Assembly (NCBI GenBank): GCA_002007465.1
Contig: LNAC01000108.1
Span: 3,798,306-3,862,305 of the forward strand
DNA length: 64,000 nt
Source: Ailurus styani
Lineage: Eukaryota > Chordata > Mammalia > Carnivora > Ailuridae
Direction: 5' to 3'
Positions 57,601-64,000 of the stretch are shown in pieces. Numbering within the stretch: position 1 is the first letter of the stretch; each line of letters opens with the position of its first letter. Made by a program: the position numbers and the translations under genes. The notes under the pieces were generated by a model. The model ran no database searches and had not been told where the DNA came from. It saw only the letters and a program-made list of their open reading frames with translations.

Positions 57601-58509
57601 TTCTTCGCATTTAACAGATGAGGAAAGTGAATCTCAGAGCAGTTAACTGAAGTGCCCAAGGTTCTACAGTTAGTAAATAATTTGTATTAATATCAGTCTT
57701 TGGCCTAAAAATTCAGCACCCGACCTCGCCTCATACTTGCCGTACCTACTTCACAGGGATAATGAAGATAAAATGAATTCAAGTGTAGAAAAATACTTTG
57801 AGGGAGAAAAGCACTATATTATTATACCCGCAAACTATGATTTTCCACAATATATGGCTCATTCCCCTTCTTATCCCAGCTTGTGCGTGAACCCAGAATT
57901 TTATATTGCCTCAGTTCTGCGCTCAACTGAGCAACTAAGTAAGGCAGGGGAACAGTGTGATCCTGTTTGAAGTTATATAAATTACAGTCAGGGTAACTGC
58001 TAGAATAGCAACTTGAAAACACAGGCCAATGTGCAGCTAGGACCCACTGAAGCACAGAGCAAAGCAAGGCAATATCATCAGATAGGGCATGATTGCATAG
58101 AAGGAAACGTGGTGTCAGAGTTCCAACTGGCACACACACGGTAATCTAAGGCAGAGTGGTGGCAAAGAAGAGTTATTTGTTCCACATTATATAAACAAGA
58201 GCAGAAGATTCATGGGAACCCGTGCAAAAGCATCTTCTGTCACACAGATTTCTCCAGCTGCCTACAGAGGATATAAACAACAGTGTCATCTTCATTTTAA
58301 AGAATGACTGTACCTGTGCTCACATCCTGCACTAAACCAAGGAACAGCTCCATGCTGAACTTCCTTGGCTAAAATACAACCAGTACCATCATTCCTAGTC
58401 AGACTAATAAACAGAATGTCTTTTAAGGTAATGAATTAGATGGCTGTGTTTAGATTTTTTTTTTTTTTTTCAGGATTCACTTTGGATTCTCCTGCTTTTA
58501 AGACCCAAA
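54681..58509. other. Intergenic interval between RRAGC and MYCBP
   Basis: This is the 3.8-kb spacer between the RRAGC promoter and the MYCBP 3' end. It contains a MIR (57530-57680) and an old interspersed repeat around 55.88-56.03 kb with the GTGGCTAGTGGCTACCATAT motif. No supported gene is seen. Confidence 0.75.
57530..57680 (-). mobile_element. MIR
   Basis: ACAACCCTGTGAGGTAGGCA then TTTAACAGATGAGGAAAGTG in reverse MIR order. Confidence 0.85.
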
Positions 58510-58694
58510 GAAAGTTATATTGAGTTTTTATTGGTGATTCTAAGTATATGTGTTTATAACAGTTAAAGTGTGATAGGTGAATTCAACATATTAAAAGAGT
58601 TCTAGAGCATCTGTTCAGAAAAGGTTATATACTATACAAACTATTCAAGTCATACAAAACCATTTTTTCAGTGTCTTTTCAACTGAGAGGAATC
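58510..58694 (-). other. MYCBP: MYCBP 3' untranslated region (shortest plausible)
   Basis: The first canonical AATAAA after the stop lies at 58527-58532, which gives a UTR of about 180 bases. Longer forms that use signals further left cannot be excluded. Confidence 0.55.
58527..58532 (-). terminator. MYCBP: MYCBP candidate polyadenylation signal AATAAA
   Basis: The minus strand reads CACCAATAAAAACTC. It is the first consensus hexamer downstream of the MYCBP stop codon. Confidence 0.5.
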
Positions 58695-58739
58695 CTATTC
58701 AGCACGCTTCTCCTCCTGAGGTGGTTCATACTGAGCAAG
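58695..58739 (-). CDS. MYCBP: MYCBP terminal coding exon
   Basis: Forty-five bases encode LAQYEPPQEEKRAE and a TAG stop at 58695-58697. The acceptor is CTTTGCCCTATAG. Confidence 0.95.
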   Translation of the reverse strand, partial: LAQYEPPQEEKRAE

Positions 58740-61700
58740 CTATAGGGCAAAGACAGAGGAGTTTAGGTGAATTTTATTCTAAATTGGGTAAAAAAAACTT
58801 AGTAACAAAACGAGTAGTTAACTATTACATTCAATTTAATTACTGAATCAGTAACTTTATATGAATATCCTATCCCTTTTTAAACCATTGAAGATTGATA
58901 CAATTTAAGATTTAATACAATCAAATGTAATGAAAGCTCCTTTCACATAAACCTTTAAAATTACTGGGAAACCAAAGCTGAATTTCAATTCATGACTGCA
59001 CCGTTCAAATATTTGATATGCAGTAATCTATCTGTATCTTTCAAAGATACTGTGGCTTCTGGTAAGGGACTACTCTTTCTCTTTACCAAAAGTTTACTGA
59101 ACTTCCTCTTAAAAAGCAGGAAAAAAGAATAATGTAACATATATTAATCTAGCAGTCAGTGAGGGGGAGCTCATGTCTTTGACTTAAAAGGTGCCAAAGC
59201 GTTAACTGGTATTTGTGTTGTGGAATCTTGGATAATTTAAGATGCTGCATTTTCTATTATGCTAAGCTGTGGTTTCCTGCAAGAACACCAGGCTAAGATT
59301 TAGGTTGTTCCAATTAGCTGTGAGATTTGAGAAGATAATTAGACTTCACTGTGCTTTAGTTTCCTACCTATAAAATGGTCTGTGTACTTGTTTTGCTTAT
59401 CTCACAAGGTCGCTGAGCAGATAAATCATATAAGAAATGCCTAGAGTAATGTAAAATGCGTTATGTGATTCAGAATGTGGAAAAACCTCAAAGACTTAGA
59501 GTCGACTAATTTGAAGTTTATGAAAATTCTCACAGGAGTTTCAACAAAGAAAAAACTTGAACATAGACAAAAGTAAGTGCAAACAAATTTATAGAGATAA
59601 ACACATTACAGGGCCAGCACATCCGACTGCGCAGATTATGCACTGCACAACTCTAAGAGGTGCCATTCACAAAGCATTGACCCTACAATGACCTACTTAA
59701 ATCAAGTGCTTAGGACTCCCAGAAATCTCCATTTACTCATAAGCAACATTAACCAATGTTCTCTCTCTCTCTCTTTTTTTTTTTTCCTTAAAGTAGGCGC
59801 CATGCTCTGCGTGGAGCCCAGTGCAGGGCTTGAACTCATGACCCTAAGATCCCAAGACCTGAGCTGGGATCAGGAGTCGGCCGCTTACCCGACTGAGCCA
59901 CCCAGGCGCCCCTCTCATCTTTTTCTTGATGCAGGTTCCCAAGAACCTCTTCTTGACCACAGGTTGCTTGTCCTATTTACAATTTGTGGTTTTCTGGATA
60001 GGACATCAGTTCAGCCTTGCAGTTAATCAAGATTATTTATCCTCCTCCCTCCCCTAGTATCCATTTTAGTGAGGTTTTGATCTTATAATCATTAAGGGTG
60101 AAATTATTTTTAACATGAATTCTTTTAAAACATTTACCTTTGTTTTCAGTTTTTTATTTTCTTCTACAATAGCTTCATATTTCTCTTTCATTTCTGCCAA
60201 TTCTAGGCGAAGCAGCTCTATTTCTGGATTTTCTGGGGTAGCAGCTCCTAAGTGATGCTTTAAAAAACTAATACCAAAGTTAAGAATTTACTTGAGCTGA
60301 ATGAAACTAATGAAATAGCTCAGAGTAGTATCAATATCTCTGATGATGGTCACCCCACCTTACCACCAACATTTACCCAGAGATCATCATCACAAAACAT
60401 AAAGGAAAGGAACTTTTTCAATCGTCAAAAATATTTTAAATATTATCTATGTGAAAAAATAAGAGTTCCAAAAATAAGTCCTTTTTCTGACTTGAAAGAT
60501 GAAAAGGATACTCCAAAGCACTATTAGGTTTCTCTGGTTCTTCATATAAGGCTACCAATACTGCAAATCAAAAAGCAGAAAAAAGCAACAATTAAAGTCT
60601 TAAATTTGAATGACTGAAATTATATAGCCCAGTAAATATTAAATGCTTATTATATGCCAAGCACATTGCTAGGACTGCCATACCATGGTAAACAAGGCAA
60701 ATAAGGTCCCTGCTCTCAACAGATTGACAGTCTAGTGCAAAAGCAAAGAACTAGACCCAAAAAAGGGGGGGGGCATTAAGTGGCAATACAGGATGATGGA
60801 CTGTGGGAGCACATTGGAAGAACACCTAACTCAGCCTAGGGCACCAGGAAAGGCTCCCTAACGAAGGGAAATAAGACCTGAGACTTGGCTATGAGGGTTT
60901 CAGATAAAATGGGAAGGTGAGGGGGTGGGGAGGGCAAGAGAACAACACATTGAGGAACTGAAAATTCAAGTATGGCTAGATGGGAGCTGAGAACAACGTG
61001 GCAGGAAAGGAAGCTGGCAAGGTGGTCAGGACGCAGACCAGGGAGGATCCTGCAAGTTCGGTTGGACTTTGATCCTCAGAACAGGCATATAATTAAACAG
61101 TTTTAAGCAGGAGAGTGACAGGATCGCTCTTAACTGCTGTGTGGAAGATCCAGAGTGGGACGAGGATGAAGACAGGAAGAGCGGTTAAGAGGCAGGTGTG
61201 GCAATCCAGCTGAAAAAGATAGCAACCTGCACTAGAGTAGTGAGGGGTGAAAATAAAGTAGGTAAATTTGAGAAAAATTTTGGAGAGAATCAACAGGGCT
61301 ATGGTAATTACTGAAAGAAGCTTTGAATTCAAAAATGTCCTTCAAGAATAGTTTCATATACAACATGCTAAATAACCACCAACCAAAAACTTTACCAGTA
61401 ATCGACATGCTCAAATCAACATTAAAATAGATGTTTTCGTTTGTATCCAAAAGCTTATGTCAGCACTACCTTGCTCATCTTCTATTGAACAAATTCCTCC
61501 TAGGATTTACTACTCAGATAAAAATCTCTCTAAACCAGTGGTTAAATTTTGGGTGCATGGAACCCTTTGAAAAGTGACAGAAGCCAAAAACATGTAACTA
61601 CACACAAAAAATGTGCATCTCTAGACTCCAAGTTAAGAACTGTTGTAAAACAACTTACACGCTTCCCTTTTTTGTTTTAGTAATTCATCAAAATAACATA

Positions 61701-64000
61701 GTATGAAAAAATCAAATAGCAATGACTTTTTAACACCCTGCACTGAGTACTGATAGTTACTCTTCTAAGTATACATACAACCCTGTTTTTTGAGAAATTG
61801 GTATATTTACATCACGACCACCCTCTCCCTTCAATGTTTTTCTTTAAATAACACACTCAAACCGGTTTCTCCTTCCATTAATTTCCACTGATCTCTGCCA
61901 ACTAACTTTATAAAACATGAATACTCTTAGCCTTTTCTACTTCTTCTTCCCCACCCCATTTCTTTCAGCTTATAAATTTCTGTCGGTGGTACTATGAGGT
62001 TGATAATTACAGAACATAATGTAAATGTCAAGTTTCCTGTGCTTTTCTATAGATGAAATGTACTTCCTTTTAATCAGATAAGAACTCGATAGCTGGTGTT
62101 TCCCTTTTTGCCTTAGCAGGCGGGATTTTTAGAGGTTGATGTACTCAAAATAACTCAGATGCTTCTTTTTCCATATGACTTATCTTTATCTTTAACCATC
62201 CTTATAGTGTGTTAATGTTAGAAGCAGTTTCAGATCCTCTTGGAAATACGCTGTATTAAAATTATAAATTAAATATGTGTAAAGTACCCATGTGTGAAAC
62301 TGAAAATCAAATTTTAAATAGTTCACATCAGTAGAGACATTATGTTAAGTTCTCTGATATTATTTAGGAGGCTGGAAATCTACAGAGATGGAGGAGTTAG
62401 ATGCCAGTAGATGTGAGCAAGGGAAAAGAAGCCTTCAGGGGTTTCCAGTCTCATGAAGGAAGATCCATGTATGACCACAAGGCTGTTACTTCCCACCAAG
62501 GTCATTTCTCTTCCTTTTAACATTCTGTCTTTTATTCTGTCCAGCCACTCTGGCTTCCTTGCCTTCCTGGAATGCTTGACATCACATTTCATCCAGATCT
62601 CTGCTCAAATGTTACTTCTTAAGAGAAACCTTCCCCCATCACACCTTATAAATGGCACGCCTGTTGCTCTTTATCCCCTTTGCTGTGTTTTTATTCATAT
62701 AACTTCCCACTGGCTGGCACCATGTATGTATTATCTGTCTCCTCCTCCAAATAGAATATAAGCTCATTTAAAGCAGGAGCTTTTTTATTTTTTTCCACTG
62801 CTGTATCCCCAGTGCTTGGAACAGAGACCTGAATAAAATGATGAAAGAAATGAACTCATGGAGTTTTTTAAAGGGGTGGGGGGTGTCAATGAAATATCAA
62901 GCTTCTGTGACACTTCAAGAGAGGGCAGAGCACAGCACTTTCATAGAATACTCCTGTCACGTTTGCTGAAATTTAATTGCAAAGAGATAAGGAAACTGGT
63001 ACCTGAACCTAAGGTAGGTAGCAATTCAAAATTATCAGCCCATGAGGGGAATTAAAAGTCCTGCTCTCTGCTAAAACCCAGAGTTAATCTCCCAGAATTT
63101 TCTCCTAACTTTTGCTTCTGGCAAAAGAGCAGTTACCAAATTACTTCCCAGACACTTCTCATGTGGACCCAGTCATCATCCCTGACAGCTCTTCTGTTCT
63201 ATACCCTTGAAAGTCCTAAGCAATGAGCTGAATGATACATAGCAGGCATTCACATTATGAAATAAGCAGTACCCCAACTATCTCCTGGAACTCTCCAGTT
63301 TCAAGCTCCTTGCTCATCTTAGGTCTTGAACCCCCTTGGAGAAAGACATACAGTGAAACAGCTTCCATCTTAAAAAGTGTAGACAATATAACCATTTTCA
63401 TGTGCCCTCAAGCTCTTTACACTGTAATCCTACTTACGAAATCTGCACAGAGCAGGAATTGGTATAGCCTACGAAACGGGGGTTGAAAAACCACAGCCAA
63501 ATAGACTATGAATAGCCTACTTTGAGGATTGAGTTCACCTAGTTATTTTATAGGCAACTTTGAAATCAGGTAATTTTCCCACTTGCCCTTTATTCGAGGG
63601 GAACATGCTTCTTTACGTAATTTTGACTCCGCAAAAACTGTAAGGAGGGAGGAACTGGGATCTCAAGGTCTTTAGCAAACGTGCTCGCTGCGACCGCTCG
63701 AGGCAAAGCAACGGAAGTTGGAGGGACTCTGCAACAGCTGCAAGAGTTTCACTCCCCGCCCGGAGAGTGGTAGTGTGCGCGAGGCTACCCCAACTCCGGC
63801 GGCGTCCGACAGCCAGACGTGCGCCAGTCCCTGCTGAACCCCGAGGCCCACCTTGCTGGAGCCCAGACAGATCCCACCTGTTCCCCTTCCTTCCCCACGC
63901 CTTGGCCCGTCAGGGGCGCAACGCCGAGGAGCACGGCGTGGACACGAAGAACCCTCTCCTAGCCCATGCTCACCCTTGGTCAGCGTGTCCAGCACCCCCG
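58695..64000 (-). CDS. MYCBP: MYCBP, MYC-binding protein (AMY-1), 5' end beyond window
   Basis: MYCBP is a 103-residue protein that binds the MYC N-terminus and also AKAP family anchors. It moves between cytoplasm and nucleus and is also linked to sperm and cilia complexes. Four minus-strand exon segments are visible: residues 22-29 at the window edge, 30-46, 47-89, and 90-103 with the stop (human numbering). Readable stretches include VLDTLTK, ALYEEPEKPNSALDFLKHH, a leucine-rich helix ELLRLELAEMKEKYE, and the tail LAQYEPPQEEKRAE. The helix from about residue 60 to 89 is a predicted coiled coil. All visible junctions are GT-AG and the frame is intact. Thr at position 88 replaces the Ala I recall in human. 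The start codon and residues 1-21 lie to the right of the window. Confidence 0.96.
59275..59460 (+). mobile_element. MIR in MYCBP intron 4
   Basis: CTTCACTGTGCTTTAGTTTC then CTACCTATAAAATGG. Confidence 0.8.
59773..59912 (-). mobile_element. CanSINE in MYCBP intron 4, sense
   Basis: Reverse, short-type body with the complete head (GAGCCACCCAGGCGCCCC). A CT run precedes its poly(T). Confidence 0.88.
60138..60267 (-). CDS. MYCBP: MYCBP exon 4, coiled-coil segment
   Basis: This 130-base exon encodes FLKHHLGAATPENPEIE through EENKKLKTK. The acceptor is TTGGTATTAG and the donor is GTAAATG. The heptad-like leucines of LLRLELAEMKEKYEAI form the family's helix. KLKTK carries threonine where the human protein has alanine, from memory. 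Confidence 0.95.
60268..60511 (-). other. MYCBP: MYCBP intron 3
   Basis: This is a short 244-base GT-AG intron with no recognisable repeat. Confidence 0.92.
60512..60560 (-). CDS. MYCBP: MYCBP exon 3, 49 bases
   Basis: This small exon encodes V-LVALYEEPEKPNSAL-D with split codons at both ends. The acceptor is GATTTGCAG and the donor is GTATCC. Both splits match the neighbouring exons exactly. Confidence 0.95.
60630..61250. mobile_element. Old LINE-like remnant in MYCBP intron 2
   Basis: AAGGTCCCTGCTCTCAACAG, then GCAGGAGAGTGACAGGATCG and GGCAATCCAGCTGAAAAAGA, follow the order of a common ancient mammalian repeat. I do not name the family. Confidence 0.5.
62580..62850 (+). mobile_element. 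L2 3' end in MYCBP intron 2
   Basis: AGAATATAAGCTCATTTAAA then CTGTATCCCCAGTGCTTGGA are L2 3' phrases. Confidence 0.75.
63690..64000. promoter_or_regulatory. MYCBP: Left edge of MYCBP CpG island
   Basis: GC and CpG content rise sharply from about 63690 to the window end, around the first visible MYCBP exon. This is typical of a housekeeping promoter whose start lies just beyond the window. Confidence 0.7.
63974..64000 (-). CDS. MYCBP: MYCBP exon with GVLDTLTK (probably exon 2), cut by window end
   Basis: The 27 visible bases end one codon phase short: G-V-L-D-T-L-T-K plus one base of valine 30. The donor is GTGAGCATGGG. The exon continues to the right. Confidence 0.93.

Larger units (their letters stand above)
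58740..60137 (-). other. MYCBP: MYCBP intron 4
   Basis: This 1.4-kb GT-AG intron holds an antisense MIR (about 59275-59460) and a CanSINE in the same sense as the gene (59773-59912). Confidence 0.9.
60561..63973 (-). other. MYCBP: MYCBP intron 2
   Basis: This 3.4-kb intron starts in CpG-rich DNA (about 63.69-63.97 kb). It contains an L2 3' end near 62.6-62.85 kb and an old LINE-like remnant at about 60.63-61.25 kb. No other coding signal is seen. Confidence 0.88.

Noticed and set aside
1..64000. CRISPR array, bacterial operon, phage or integrated virus
   Set aside because: The regular repeats are SINEs and microsatellites. Intron-containing genes and mammalian repeats rule out a prokaryotic source. 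No retroviral gag/pol/env-like frame was recognised.

Overview
This is nuclear DNA of a mammal in the order Carnivora, most likely a mustelid. The main evidence is about 29 copies or fragments of the carnivore tRNA-derived SINE (CanSINE). It is recognised by the CCTGGGTGGCTCAGT head, the CTCAGGGTCCTGGGATCGA middle and the (AAATA)n-poly(A) tail. The window also holds a carnivore-type L1 3' end at its left edge and ancient mammalian MIR, L2 and L1M remnants. The species guess is an inference from the SINE subfamily, whose head reads GGGTTAAAGCCTCTGCCTTC; nothing in the window fixes the species.

Two protein-coding genes are supported, both on the minus strand in the right half. RRAGC (Rag GTPase C, amino-acid sensing to mTORC1 at the lysosome) occupies about 39.07-54.5 kb. 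Coding exons 2-7 (320 codons) are intact with canonical splice sites. Exon 1, with the start codon and Walker A loop, is not visible and must fall in the 349-base N gap at 54007-54355. MYCBP (MYC-binding protein, AMY-1) begins right of the window and ends at 58695. Its last three coding exons and the 3' end of the preceding exon are visible, with residues 22-103 (human numbering) readable. The order RRAGC-MYCBP, both transcribed in the same direction, matches human 1p34.3.

Layout: 1-6.7 kb is a stack of L1 remnants cut up by CanSINEs. 7.4-8.3 kb is a CpG island holding a 176-base N gap. 8.9-10.7 kb is one L1 3' half carrying a GGAA tract. 10.7-39 kb is intergenic DNA with old repeats, two more GC-rich islands (about 18.2-18.8 and 20.0-20.5 kb), and several repeat-poor AT-rich stretches that look like conserved non-coding DNA. 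39.07-54.5 kb is RRAGC with its promoter island. 54.5-58.5 kb is intergenic. 58.5-64 kb is MYCBP. The large non-coding left part fits the gene-poor interval between POU3F1 and RRAGC in other mammals, but POU3F1 itself is not in the window.

I found no bacterial, viral or CRISPR-like system and no convincing new protein-coding gene. The more unusual observations are: a SINE-spacer-SINE composite that appears to have retroposed as one unit (17-bp target duplication around 4681-5158); a tail-less SINE fragment with a perfect 16-bp target duplication; a TA/CA microsatellite starting at the RRAGC exon 5 splice donor; a young antisense SINE 42 bases beyond the exon 4 donor; and a near-consensus CLEAR/E-box in the RRAGC promoter, which would fit lysosomal-gene regulation by TFEB/TFE3.
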